Assembly: GCA_016169945.1 (NCBI GenBank)
Contig: JADLSH010000186.1
Span: 2,108,001-2,172,000 of the forward strand
From: Trachythela sp. YZ-2020
Taxonomy: Eukaryota > Cnidaria > Anthozoa > Malacalcyonacea > Clavulariidae
DNA: 64,000 nt
Direction of reading: 5' to 3'
The first letter of the stretch is position 1. The number at the start of each line of letters is the position of its first letter. Made by a program: the position numbers and the translations under genes. Below the pieces are notes generated by a model. It was not told the origin of the DNA and made no database searches. It saw nothing but the letters and a program-made list of their open reading frames with translations. Shown in pieces: positions 32,201 to 43,480 of this stretch.

Positions 32201-33776
32201 TATTGACATTCTGTCATATGGTCAAAAAATTGCGCATCTTGATGATTAGCTAGTTACGCTTATTTATTTATTTATTTAAATATTTCGCTATAAACGACTT
32301 CCATAATGTTAACCAAATCCATTTACAATATGCCGTAGGACCAAATTGAGAATTCCGTGCATTATATTTCATACCAGTAAGTAGTAGGTAGGTTTGATCA
32401 TATGGGGAAATGTTCCTCCGCCTACAACTGGTCTCGGCGATAATATTGCCATAACATAGTTGGAGCACGAGATATCTTGGCAAACGGACAACTTCACTAC
32501 CTCCTATGAACGCGACGGCTATTATGATAATAATATAATTGGTAAGCGAGACGTCTCGGTAACCGCGAACTCATACCAACGAGCGTTATTACGTCACCTA
32601 CCTCGTACGGTTTCCTCATCGCACTAAAACATATCCACACAATCTCGGTAAGCTTTTTTTGAATATTAATTGAATATTATATGGACCACAAGGTCGACCA
32701 TCATCGCCGCAGTTCGCATCCTCTTTACATTATTTTTACATCCATTTTACATGCTGACTCCCCTAGGCAGATGCACTTAAGACTCGCGTGTCTTAGTGAA
32801 TATCGACAACTTTATTCTTTAATTTAACGAGACTACTGCACTACAAAATTGCTTCAATTCACAAATGTATTTCAGAAATATAAGCGTTCATATCGATCAA
32901 GTGCATAAGGACTATAATTATAGCGAATGAATCTTAGTCAAAAGACTATGCACGGGAAAATGTCACAATCGCATAAAACACATTAAATGCATCGATAATA
33001 AATATAAAATCACGAAAAGAAATTACAATTTCATTAAATTCTCTCAGGTTTGATAGACACATTTGATTGTATGTCTTTCGATCCGTTCGCCTGATTAGTG
33101 AGGGTTCAATCCTACATGACGACCTATGATTTTGCAAAATAGTGTATTACTGTGTCCAGAAATGCTTAAAAGTTTTTTGACCTTGTGTTCGTATACAAAA
33201 ACAACAGGCAATACTGTTGCAATCTCATCACTTGCACAATGCCGCGGATAATGTCAGTCTTGGCGATAAAATTTATGTTTATCTATAGTTGGAAAGAACT
33301 CTTGAAAACGGTAAATACAAAATATTTAACATTTTTTAATAAAGCCAACCCGGTTGGTTATTTTGATAAGTCAAATATCAATGGATTGACAAGATATGAT
33401 AGTTATTCCAACCAATACAGAAACTTGAAACTTCCATTAAAGCTAACGTAGTAACGTCGTAATACCACGAAATATAGTTTGAGGCATCTTTTTGGGACAC
33501 CTTGTATTTGTCACTACAGTGAGAAATATTGACTAAATTATTTAATTCAATTCGGTATTCAATATAATATTCACTAAATAATGTTTCTCTATTCAATTAT
33601 AGAAACGTATTCCTCTCGCACTGTTCGTACCGAAACGAGGTCCTCTGAGTGGTGTACAGCCCGAAAGACGTCCATTCATGCGAAAAGTTATTCGTCAACC
33701 AATCCCAATGTCACCTGTAATATTCCGTATGTTTGGTCCAAACCGTCGTAAGGCATGGTTCTCACGTTTTGGATGA
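29257..33776 (+). CDS. Secreted cationic peptide precursor, three exons, likely C-terminally amidated
   Basis: Exon 1 (29257-29335) encodes MNYFTFLIFLVVSLCWTNA, a classic signal peptide with TNA before the cut, and ends at GTAAGA in phase 1. Exon 2 (30012-30133) encodes about 40 residues, over half Asp/Glu with a run of nine Asp, ending at GTAAGA in phase 0. Exon 3 (33603-33776) follows TCAATTATAG and encodes 57 residues with 14 Lys/Arg and one Glu, ending RKAWFSRFG then TGA. The phases join without gaps, giving 124 residues. KR, RR and RRK pairs offer prohormone-convertase sites. The final Gly would become an amide, giving a ..SRF-amide end. Signal, anionic propiece and cationic tail fit both neuropeptide and antimicrobial (Hydra arminin-like) precursors. 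No close family is recognised. Intron 2 holds two MITE-like elements. Confidence 0.72.
29336..30011 (+). other. Intron 1 of the peptide precursor gene
   Basis: 676-bp AT-rich phase-1 intron bounded by GTAAGA and ATTATTATAAG. Nothing else is seen in it. Confidence 0.6.
30828..31024. mobile_element. MITE with TA target and long inverted ends, 197 bp
   Basis: GGGAGCTTAAGATGCACCAA and its complement TTGGTGCATCTTAAGCTCCC form the ends, continuing through ATCTACGACGCGG. TA flanks both sides (30826-30827, 31025-31026). Non-coding. It lies in intron 2 of the peptide gene; its outer bases resemble the MITE at 20830-21082. Confidence 0.88.
31185..31415. repeat. Telomere-like array inside an inverted repeat
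   Basis: A core of about 15 GGGTTA/GGATTA units (31239-31342) is enclosed by arms of about 55 bp: TTAGGAACAGTTACTATCTT, TAGACTTTT on the left and its complement TAGTAACTCTTCCTAAAACG on the right, with AGTACT further out on both. The whole could fold with the G-rich strand in the loop. It is in intron 2 of the peptide gene. Confidence 0.8.
31416..32254. other. Intronic sequence, nothing recognised
   Basis: AT-rich part of intron 2 of the peptide gene. No repeat ends, splice-supported exon or similarity noticed. Confidence 0.35.
32255..32520 (-). repeat. Probable LINE 3' end with AAATA tail
   Basis: TTATTTATTTATTTATTT at 32260-32278 followed on the minus strand by a short frame ending WKSFIAKYLNK, reading toward the tail. 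Orientation and tail resemble the other LINE 3' ends here. The coding similarity is weak. Confidence 0.35.
32521..33602. other. Distal intron 2 of the peptide gene
   Basis: AT-rich, ending in the acceptor TTCTCTATTCAATTATAG at 33602. An 88-codon open stretch at 33185-33451 has no splice sites or recognisable content. Nothing else seen. Confidence 0.35.
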
Positions 33777-34484
33777 GTGAAGTTCTTGTTTAATATCGAG
33801 AAATTTAAGCTTTATTAGGGAGACAGAAGCTCGTTAGGTTGGAGAGCACAAGGCTTAAAAATGGTCGATAGATTATTATTTACTCGAAATTAATTGTAGA
33901 AGCTATATTTAAGTAGGGACTTAAAATGATAAATGCGTTGTACTTTATTTATACTTATATTAGTTTATCGTGTCACTGTGCCATTAGCAAAACTACACTA
34001 TTTGCATAAATAGCAAGAAGTAACTAATGCATCCTAGAAGGACGTAAAAGGAGGCACAATTTTGTTCATTGTGATTTAAAAAATATCCAATATTTGTATT
34101 TTTATTTGTCATTGGAAGTAGTGTAGCAGTGTAATGCGTTCAGGTTTTCAATTATTGGAGTATATATCTTATTAAATCCAAAACAATTAAGTGTAATGTA
34201 TGGATAACTTAAAGAAAAAGCGTACCTTTAATTTTATTAATGTGTTTTAAATACATGTAATGCATAAATTTGTATGTATGTAATTGTCAATGGAAGTGGG
34301 ATAGCCAACTGGTGAGTTATAGGAGAGTTACATTAATATTTGGGATGATTTTGTTGTCAGGATCAACATCCAAAGATGTGTAGTTGTTAATAATGTTAGG
34401 TTCATTAGGAGGATACTGAGGATTTACAGGCAGAGCGGCGTCTTTTCGCGGTTTGATCCCCGAGCCACACGCCATGCAAGCGCG
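33777..34484. other. 3' flank of the peptide gene
   Basis: AT-rich sequence probably including the 3' UTR. No canonical AATAAA occurs close to the stop, so the transcript end is not placed. Nothing else recognised. Confidence 0.35.
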
Positions 34485-34640
34485 TGTGCGAGGGTATTAA
34501 TTCCGCTAGCGACGTCTAAAGTTCATAACGTTTTGCGGGCGCGTCGCTATGTCTCATGGGTGGACCTCCCACTGATCTCAAAAGTATGGCGGATTGTCAT
34601 GGTCAGGAGTGGAATGAGTTTTAAAAACATGTGAGAAAAC
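34485..34640. repeat. Dispersed repeat, copy 2
   Basis: GCGAGGGTATTAATTCCGCT, TCTAAAGTTCAT, CTGATCTCAAAAGTATGGC, GATTGTC and AGGAGTGGAATGAGT match the order of blocks at 24791-24990. This copy carries extra GC-rich sequence between blocks. Confidence 0.6.
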
Positions 34641-35557
34641 ATTATTTCAAAATATTAAGAAGAAGTTGTTATATATCATACAAGAAGTCAAGTCAGGGCA
34701 CGGCAAAATGAGCCAACGACAAGGCAAATTTATTTTTAATGTAATTGTTTATGTATGTCTTTGTACTGTTTAAAAAATGTTGGTTATACAGTGCTAACTA
34801 CTTTCCATTTAATGTCAGTGTGGGTGAAAGTATTTTAGATTACCCGATTACCTTGAAGAGACGAAAATTACTGTTTATTTCAAACAAAACTATTTTATAT
34901 TGGTTTTGAGTTCTGTTGAAGACCTGTCACAATCCACAAATATATGACACTTAGAGTCGTTCATTAAGAGTTTGGCATTTGAATAAATTTAAATTACATT
35001 TATTTCATTTCCATTCAACTTATTCTCTCGGACGGGAAACGCAAGCTATAATTTATTCAGTACTTTGAATACAATTTTCTCATCAAGGATTATTCCCCTT
35101 GTAACAGGACACCCACCAATGAAATCCTTGACTGTCAAGTCCTATCCAGTCCATGTTTTGTACTGTGCCCAAAAATATCGCATCACATTATGAACAAAAT
35201 CTTGATATTTCGTATATTTATACAAAAATGCAGCCAATAGTTTGTATAGGGCAAGCAGAAATATTTTTTTAGAATTTTTCTAGGATTTTCAGTTATTGAC
35301 TGCACGTGCGATGCACTGGCTAAATTACGTCATATTATGTTTGCCTTTAGCTAAAAACACGTGAAAACCACGCTAACGGGGCTTTTCGACCGTAGGAATC
35401 GAATTCCGGTGTTCCTATGTCCGTATCTAGGGTGCACTCTTCCTATAATAATATATATATAGTTTTGGGGTGAGCGAACATGTACTTACGGTTTGTCATC
35501 ACGCTTGGATCGAGCCACGTTGAAAACATGAGCATAAAACTTTTGGATTTTATGATA
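34641..35557. other. Intergenic sequence
   Basis: AT-rich, with no supported gene, terminal repeat or RNA. Near 35340-35420 AAAACACGTGAAAACC and GCTAACGGGGC have no assigned role. Confidence 0.35.
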
Positions 35558-36986
35558 CAGTCGTTTGCAACTAAGCGTGTACGCGTGATGACAAACATGT
35601 TTTAATTAGATGCAAATTTAAAAGAATTCGTTGTAAACATAAATGGTTTCGCGCATGATACAAAATGTATTCTCGATAAATTAATTCTGTCAACAAATTT
35701 GGAAGAAATTATAAAGATTATCGACTTCAAGTGGTCGAACTTTCGCAGGATAATTCTTGTCGCGAAGTTAGTGCAAGATTGAGGATTCAACCGTCAACAG
35801 TTCCAAAAATTTTAAAGCAATATCGCGAAACAGGCCAAACCGCCACTCTATTTCCGAGAAACCATATTAAAACGAATATCTAAATTTGTAAACGTGAAAT
35901 GGGCGTCTGGCCGTTACAGTAATCAAATGGGATTGGGTTTTGTCGAGGGTCAGAGGTCGAGGGTCGAGGGTGGAAGGTCGAGGGTGGAAGATCGAGGTCG
36001 AAAGTCGAGGACGAGGGTCGAAAGTCGAGGACGAGGGTCGAAAGTCGAGGTCGAAAAATTGATTTCATTGGTACTGTTGAATTTGAGTAGAATGCTGAAT
36101 GGTGTAAAAATTTTAAAAACTATACTTTTGTCAATTTACGGAACTTCTTTTCGTAAATATTAACACAAAATATTGATTAGTAAGTTAAATTAATGATACA
36201 AAATTAGATTTTATAATTGTTGTTAAATTGACAAGGCTGCGGTCATAACTAAAAATAGTTATGAAAATAGTTATGAAAATAGTTAAAGAATAGTTATGAC
36301 CTTGTCAATTTAACAACAATTATAAAATCTAAATTTAGTATCATTAATTTATTAACTAACTAATCAATATTTCGTGTTAATATTTACGAACAGAAGTTCT
36401 GTAAATTAACAAAAGTAAAATTTTTAAAAGTTTTTACACCTCAGCATTCTACTCAAATTCAACAGTACCAATGATTTATCGACCTCGACTTAATTTCGAC
36501 CCTCGGCCTCGACTTTCGACCTCGACATTCGACTCTCGACCTCGACACTCGACCCTCGACCTCGACCTTCCACCCTCGACCCTCGACCTCTGACCCTCGA
36601 CCCTCGACAAAAACCCAAACTCTAATCAAATTGTTTACTTTAAATCCTGTTAATTCTAGATTTCTTATTGGCTAATACATTTAGGAAGCCAGTAAGTGTA
36701 AGCACTACCAAATTGAATTTTAGATTGTTATGCGAAAATAATTGTTTGTCAGGGTTCGAATTGAAAAATGCTCGCAAATTGCGCTAGAATCTTTATGAAA
36801 CCCAGTTTTAGCGTTACCGTTGACAGAAGGTCGAAAATGGTTGTAGGCAAACACATTTTCCACGTAACATTAAAGCTAAGATGTTTGGCTGACAAACCTT
36901 TGCGTTTGAGGGGTAATCGTTTCAACTTTGCATCTAATTAAAACATGTTTTGTCATCACTCGTGCACGCTTAGTTGAAAACGACTG
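35558..36986. mobile_element. Tc1/mariner relic with internal palindrome
   Basis: Ends CAGTCGTTTGCAACTAAGCG and CGCTTAGTTGAAAACGACTG are inverted; similarity runs about 60 bp through GTGATGACAAA and CATGTTTTAATTAGATGC. TA flanks both ends. At 35728-35850 a frame reads QVVELSQDNSCREVS, ARLRIQPSTVPKIL and KQYRETGQTA, a helix-turn-helix like that opening Tc1-type transposases. The catalytic part is gone, replaced by a palindromic insert at 35924-36640. Confidence 0.8.
35924..36640. repeat. ~700-bp palindrome with GTCGAGG arrays at its ends
   Basis: Each arm (35924-36258 and 36284-36640) has TTTGTCGAGGGTC, repeated GTCGAGG/GTCGAAAG units, then AATTTGAGTAGAATGCTGA, ACGGAACTTCT and TTGTTGTTAAATTGACAAGG. 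The arms meet at short AAAATAGTTATG repeats. Divergence is a few percent plus indels. It lies inside the mariner relic. Confidence 0.85.
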
Positions 36987-37895
36987 TATATTCTTGAAAC
37001 GTCGTCTATCAGGAATATTTTGAAAGGCGAATTTAATAGTGCTATGCTGAAGAACACTCGTTCCGAGGGGCCGAAATTATGATCGACGGAATTACTAGCA
37101 TATTAAATCTTGTAAGTTATTATCGAAAATACAATTTCGCTTGTCTTTGAAAGGCCATAAATCGCTCAAATGTTGTTGCATAGAAATCCAACAATGGTAA
37201 TAATTATTGTCCTTGCTGGGTGCATGGAACCGGAGTTATGGCACAGCAAAGTCACCAGACTTTAAAGTCTGGTTTTAATGAGGGTCCGGAGAGAAAGAGA
37301 CGATCATAGTCAGTATCTAAGCAGGGTTTTTTAAGACAAATGAACGTGCTTCTACTAGACGGAATCGAAATTTCAAGTCGATCTACCTCGTTAGTGCTTT
37401 GTGAAGTACCAACATCCGTTTTACAGTCCAAAAGCAGTTTTCTTTATATTGTGTTTTTGAGATTTAGATGTCAAAAGTTCTCTTTATCCGCTGGCAGAAT
37501 GACGTAGGTGACGAGCGTCGAAGTTCAATGGAGATATGTTTATTTTTTTTGGTTTGGTTGGAGTTTTCTTTTTGGGAAAAGGTAACTTTTATGTATTAGT
37601 TTTGGTGTAGCGTATTTGTGTAGCGAACTTAACGATATCTCTATAATGTACGTATGCAAATTAGATAATATATAACTAGTGTATTGTTCACTTCGTCTTT
37701 GAAAATATGAACTATATTCTATAATACATCCAATTATGTATTTTTTGTAGTATCATTATACTGTATAATTATATATTAGATAATACACGAGTTGTACTGA
37801 GTTATACATTTGAAACACGGGAGAGTTGTGCATGTATACTGTGCATTTAAACGCGGAAGCATAACAAAATATCTTCATGCCATATTCGGATGGTT
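36987..37895. other. AT-rich intergenic sequence
   Basis: No gene or repeat boundary recognised. Confidence 0.35.
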
Positions 37896-38190
37896 GAACT
37901 GCGAAACGAGTCGAGTCGTGAAAATTTGTGGAACTTGGTTTACGATTCGTAGGAGCCGACTAGTTGTTTGACAGTCGTAAAACATAAATGTCGAGTTGTA
38001 ACTGGGAATTGCAGAGTCAGTCAATAGAAATCGACTAGTCGATTTGTCGATTCGCACGAGTCGACAAGTTGTTTTACGAGCGACAAGTTGTTTTACGAGT
38101 CGACAATTGACTACGTCGATTCGTACGAGTCGACAAGTTGCTTTACGAGTTGTAAAACATATATGTCAAGTTGTGACTGGGAATTGAGTC
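37896..38190. repeat. Degenerate GAGTCGACAAGTTG repeat patch
   Basis: Multiple diverged copies of GAGTCGACAAGTTGTTTTAC, GTCGATTCGTACGAGTCGAC and GTAAAACATAxATGTC. Similar GAATCGAC/GAGTCGAC sequence occurs at 47300-47455. Confidence 0.6.
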
Positions 38191-38390
38191 AGTCCGAGCT
38201 TACATCATAGGCATAGCTTAAACAGATATCTTGTTTTGTATAAGTTGATATATAGCTACTTTTAATTAAAGAACGAGGTGATACAGTATAATGAGTAATG
38301 TAGTTGTTACAGTTGGTAATGTTGTCTAGTATATATATATATATACTGTACAGTATTATATACTTTTTAAAGAACGAGGTGATACACTAT
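38191..38390. repeat. ~115-bp tandem repeat, copy group 1
   Basis: AGATATCTTG, TTTGTATAAGTTGATATATA, TTAAAGAACGAGGTGATACA and GTAATGTTGTCTAGTATATA in order. The same units occur at 45005-45260, so the stretch between them is flanked by related repeats. Confidence 0.7.
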
Positions 38391-38399
38391 ACACTCTAA

Positions 38400-38755
38400 A
38401 AACAGGTGTGTTTAATTACACACCAAGGTGTGTTTAATGACACACCAAGGTGTGTTTCATTACACACCAAGGTGTGTACTTTTTACACACCTTTCTACGC
38501 ACTTTTGGAAAACACACCTTGGTGTGTTAGAAAACGCACCTTGGTGTGTAAGAGAACACACCATGGTGGGTCACAAAACACACCAAGGTGTGTTATGGAA
38601 CACACTTCCTTTTAGCACACCTTACTTTCATGACTGTAAGGTGTGTTAAGTTGCACACCTTTTGAATGAAAACACACCTTGGTGTGTTCGACAACACACC
38701 TTTGACTTTTTATAGAAACACACCTTGGTGTGTTACAGAACACACCTCGCACGGA
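38400..38755. repeat. Array of ACACACC/GGTGTGT palindromes, left
   Basis: At least 12 short palindromes such as TTACACACCAAGGTGTGTTT and AACACACCTTGGTGTGTT, spaced about 22-35 bp with variable 4-15-base spacers. Each can form a small hairpin. Confidence 0.9.
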
Positions 38756-40552
38756 TTTTTTAAACAAAACACAGCATGGAATGAGAAAGGAAATGCCTTT
38801 TAAAGTGGCCTACATTTTCTAAAAGAGATAGTAGATTTTCTATTTAGATCCAATTTTTTTGAGAATTATTTTTGGTTTGAAAAACAAAGAGACTCGACTG
38901 ACTTGAATACAACAGTGATCGAGTTAGCGAGTTGATCGTTAACCAGGGACTGCGGAACAGAGGGGGAGGGGAGGTGGGGAGGAGGGAGGGATTGCACCAA
39001 TAATTTATCATACATATTTGTCATACACATAAGTTAAACATGTTATAATTTTTCACATCTATAAACAAGAAAACTAGAGAAAACATTATATACGCCAACT
39101 ATGATAACTATAAAAGGCTTTTTAAAGCATTTTAAACCCAACTGCTATTTTGAAACGTCATTATCACCATAGCAACGGCGGTAATAGATGTTTCTCGAAA
39201 AATTTCAAACCGTTTAGTTATTATTTTGAAAAAAGACCTTAATATATATGTCAATAACCTTCCTTTATATACCCGAAATCCACATGTATGCTATAATATT
39301 TCTACGAAAATATTGAAATATATCGGGCAATATATCGGTATGCTCAAGTTTGAGGGGCATCTCAGCGACTATCTATCTATTTAAGAGCTCTATATGTAAC
39401 ACAATATCTTAAACATTTACTGGTGATTGAAGTTTTGTCACTCTATCAAAGAATGAACGAAAAATGAATATTCCGCAATGCGCGCTGACTGACAGACTGG
39501 TGTCTAGTCTTCTTACTACGCGCGCAAAGGTTCTCGGGATAGAGTCATCACACCTCCATATTTAAAAATTTTTATTTTTGTTTTGTTTGTTGAAATCGTG
39601 CTCGAAATTTTATATTTTTGACCCAAGATAAACTGGATTTTCAGAAGCAATACATCGGCGACTACTGAATAATATTCAGGTAAGGTTATTGTTATGTTTT
39701 TTGTGTAATAGAGCGATTTTGTTAGGAAATATTTGCAATCTTCGTTCGTGGATGTCAAGCATGTTGTCCCCGCTTAAAATTTGAATATGCCGCGACAATA
39801 TATGAATTAAAACGCTGAAAATAATACAGTTCCAACTTAAAATTACTTCAGCAAATTCTACTAAGAAAATCTTCACTTTTACTTGGGCTTTCAATGTTTA
39901 TATTTACCAACTGTATATGACAGATTGGCAGTTAAATACTCAGAGCCCATCTTGTCCTAGTATATAGCTTTATTTAAAGATTTAACCACTTCAAATATCA
40001 GCTACAACTTTCATATAAGATTTTAATATAATTATGTTGATACATATGCAGTGAAAATGGAGAAAAAAACTATTGTAAAAGTATTGCCTATTCTAAATAT
40101 ATTATTTGAGTTCAAGAGATTGCATCCGGCCTTGTCACCACTAACTGGTATACTGTCAATCAGAGTCATGTATCTAAATTCTGCTGTATTTTGTAAGCTG
40201 AAATGTTTCATCGATACTAATAGGTCAGATTTGCATGACTTTTATATATTTTCACATGTCCGAAACCTGTCCAAGAATGTAAAATCACTGGGCCCATTGT
40301 CCAACTATTTAATACTATCACATGTGAATGTTCGAATGCCTGGTTGATATATTTTGATTGTGAGAAGTTTATGCACCAGTCAATGTAAATCCATGATGCT
40401 CTCATGCTGCCGTTAAGTGGATATTTGGTAGTACCAGGAATATTCTCCCCTTTTACACAAAAATAGCTTGCTTCAAAAGTTAATCATAGATGTTAAATTA
40501 TATCATGCCTATGTTCCAAGAGTGGAGAGGACTAACACTATGCCCTACTTAT
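38756..40552. other. Interior sequence without recognised genes
   Basis: AT-rich. A G-rich tract, GGGGGAGGGGAGGTGGGGAG, is at 38959-38980. Open stretches at 39516-39894 (minus) and 40051-40347 (plus) show no recognisable motif or splice support. Confidence 0.35.
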
Positions 40553-41015
40553 CCATGTATCAGCGGCTTCCCCCTGGGGACCCAGAGGCATTTGCCAAGT
40601 GTTTGCATCCCATGGGGGTGGGGGAAAAGTCAAATTTGGTTCTCAAGCCGAAAACCCACAGGAAAGTACCCAGGAGATTTTGATTTAGAAACTTGGATGC
40701 TTTGAATTTATTATGAATTTATAGGATTGGTCTAGGGCCATTCATATTATACATTTCCTATCTTTTGCTACAAGTCATTGTTGATATGTTTTAGTGTTGA
40801 TTAGTCAGTCAATAAACGAGAGCTTATACCGCTTGCAACTGGCTCTGTAACTTGATATAAGATTGAAAAAAAGATACTGCCCTTGAGGGTGGGGGTTGTA
40901 TTTAATACCTGTATCTTGTACCCAGGGGAATTTGCTAAGGTTTGACTGGGTAAAAAGACCAATCCCCATGGGTCCTGGCGGTCGACCCCAGCCTGGGGAA
41001 GCCACTGATACATGC
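40553..41015. mobile_element. Inverted-repeat element, ~460 bp
   Basis: ATGTATCAGCGGCTTCCCC at the left faces GGGGAAGCCACTGATACAT at the right. The interior also has inverted G/C-rich blocks (CCCATGGGGGTGGGGG against CCCCCACCCTCAAGGG; GTACCCAGG against CCTGGG). Non-coding. No clear target duplication, so the class is open. Confidence 0.6.
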
Positions 41016-41159
41016 ATTTCCTAAGGGAAATAATGGCTGCGGTACAACATATCTATTTCTCACTCTACATTATGTGGTATCGACTAGTACTTCGACCTTC
41101 CCACATTCTAATGGGGCCAGACAGAAGCAATGTGTGGATATGGATATGGAACTTATTGC

Positions 41160-41427
41160 CAGTGCCGGACACTTCGCGAAATATAGGGGGTGCGAACTTA
41201 GGTTGCCAACATATGACCATCCTTTTGTTGCTGCAAATCTCAATTCTTAAAACCATTTTCGCTTAAATTTCATGCAAATTTACTTAAATTATAGCCTATC
41301 AAGGCTTTTGTGGTTGTAAATTCATTGATACAGCTTTGTTACACAGTTAACCAGCTATCATTCAAAGGCTTTGAGAAATTATTGGAGGGGGCGACTGCCC
41401 CCTTGGCCCCCCTAGTGTCTACCACTG
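41160..41427. mobile_element. hAT-type MITE, 268 bp
   Basis: Ends CAGTGCCGGACACT and AGTGTCTACCACTG are imperfect inverted repeats. The flanks CTTATTGC at 41152-41159 and 41428-41435 form a perfect 8-bp duplication. GGGGGCGACTGCCCCC is a subterminal hairpin. A second fragment of a similar end, TGTCTGCCACTGCTTA, is at 41629-41644. Confidence 0.9.
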
Positions 41428-41435
41428 CTTATTGC

Positions 41436-42607
41436 AAAATACTTAAAATTGATTACGATTTTAGATATAACTGTAATTTAATCCAATAATAGTCGACTCT
41501 TATAGTATGCGTACCAGGGTTCATTAATTAATGTTTTTGTGTCTGTGAGCAAAATTTATTACCTTTTGAAATGTGCTTGCAAATTAAAATACATCTTATA
41601 TTTTTAGATTATATGAGTCCCCCTTACTGTCTGCCACTGCTTAATATTACAGAATTCTATAATGTTCCTGCACAAATTGAAAAGGTAATAAATTTGTACA
41701 TATGTTAATGATGCCTGACTGTTACCAATGTTGAGTGGTTAACCATTAAGGATGTGCCCTAATTCCCCATACGTTAGTTTACTATGTTTAACACCACATG
41801 ATTGTACTCGTCACAGACCGCTGGATGTTGGTGGGTTAACCGAACTGTTTGCCCATATCTCTTTTTAACCCATTAAGACAATTTGCTCATTTCACCCTAG
41901 TGGCCCTACATTCCTATTTTACTCTGTCTAAATGCCAGACGATTTTACTTGTTAAGGGAAAGAAAGAGTGTTGGATATGCATGGCTTAAATAGACATATT
42001 TATGAGACCTGTCTATTGGCATTCAATATATACTCTATTATATGTATTATATAAATGTCAAGCTCATATTGTATATTTGGAGCTGCCGAAACAAGGTATA
42101 TTTCTGTATGGTTCACCTTGTCCTCAGGACTCAAAGATTAGAACAATGATATATTACTGGAAGAGACAAAACAAATTATACAAGGATTGAATGAACTGCA
42201 GCAAGTTATGTGTATTTGATATTGGCCAATGTGACAATGTAAAAGGTATTCAGATCAGGGAAAACTTAGGGTTGCAGTCTTTTGACAATCACATGTCTAC
42301 AAACTATGAGATGATTAATATCAGTATAGTATTCTAACCCTAATTAACTCCTCACTTATGGTTAACCTATTAAACCGCAATGTGCCTTAATTCGCTATTA
42401 TTCTCTGTCTAATATACCAGACAATTTGAGTAATCAAAGGGAGAGTAGGAGACTGGGTAGACATTATGTACAGGTAATACCATAAGCTATCTCTCTTGGA
42501 TGAGAAAAACCTCTTGTCGCAATAGGGACTTACAAAAATAACAATTAGAATTTTTGTATTTTTATGAGGTGCAAAGATTTGATACAGTATGTAGTTAACT
42601 AATTCAA
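41436..42607. other. AT-rich interior, no gene recognised
   Basis: CATTAAGGATGTGCCCTAAT and similar TTAACC/GGTTAA patches recur (41740, 42360, 42770), hinting at an old dispersed repeat. No gene is supported. Confidence 0.3.
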
Positions 42608-42750
42608 GGTTATGGCGGTTGACTGAACATGTGTAAAACTACCTGAAAAATACAATAAGAAGTTCGACGTTTCAAGCAAAGGCCCTTTGTCTGGGCTTCT
42701 ACTAACTTCCAGACGAAGTTTTACACAACAGTCAACCGCCATATTTGCTA
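42608..42750. repeat. Inverted repeat with CGACGTTTC/ACGAAG motif
   Basis: TTATGGCGGTTGACTG at 42610-42625 faces CAGTCAACCGCCATA at 42729-42743. Between them lie GTTCGACGTTTCAAGC and TTCCAGACGAAG, related to the CGACGTTTCGAG..CCCTTCGTCAGG block of the palindrome at 14726-14923. Confidence 0.65.
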
Positions 42751-43213
42751 TCGATCGAGATAATTCAAGGTTAACCGATTAATGTCCAATGCATTTTAAA
42801 ATAGTGTATTAATTTTTATTCTCCTAAGATTCTATTGTGGCCAGATGTTTTGCTTAATCCAAGCTAGCTTATAGCATGACATGTCTACCAGTCTTCAGGT
42901 AGTTTTACAGAACAGTCAACTGCCGAGTATCCCACTCTCCTTATAATAACTCAAATAAAGGTTTCAATAATTGCATAACATGGCTAGTTGCTAATGTCTA
43001 GCTTCACCACTGAGACAAAGTATATAATCTAGCTTGCTTTCTGCAGGACATTTGATGTTTGGCAAGTGCTATTTACTGCGGGATATTTAATGTTGTGCAA
43101 GTGCTCAGACCTCATATTCTATGTTGGATGTGTAATCGTATTCTAGTTGAGTAGTTGTCTTTTACACCAATATCTACATTGACACTCACAATATTTTTTT
43201 CCATAGCCCTCGT

Positions 43214-43480
43214 CAGCAATTGAGAGTATAGTCCAGGATAAATGGTCCAGTTTCGTGTACTGTGCACTGGGTGCCCGGAGGATGTAGACCAGTTAATGAT
43301 TATTGGGGAGAACCAAGTGTTTGTTGAATGCCCTGGTACTGATGTGATCAACGCTCTGATTGATGTCATATCCGCGCACTACCGTACGTTTTCAACGTTT
43401 CCTACCCAGATGGTATGGTTGTGGCCTTATCCTTTCTTCAGGAAATTGTGTTGCGATCAAGCGATAATGCATAGAAAGGT
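43214..43480 (+). pseudogene. Decayed exon of an unrecognised gene
   Basis: After ATATTTTTTTCCATAG the frame reads PSSAIESIVQDKWSSFVYCA, then, shifted one base near 43268, DQLMIIGENQVFVECPGTD, VINALIDVISAHY and FPTQMVW, ending near a possible donor AAAG|GTACAAAG at 43479. Both pieces look coding. I do not recognise the family with confidence; the sequence resembles exons I associate with repeat-embedded uncharacterised genes. It lies just left of the right palindrome array. Confidence 0.4.

Noticed and set aside
33185..33451. 88-codon frame in intron 2 of the peptide gene
   Set aside because: No splice support; AT-rich chance frame.
38406..38649. Protein with repeated THQGV and TPRCV
   Set aside because: Frames created by ACACACCAAGGTGTGT palindromes; also seen at 43866-44180.
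40051..40347. 98-codon frame in the interior of the putative 6-kb element
   Set aside because: No recognisable motif or splice sites and no support from neighbours.
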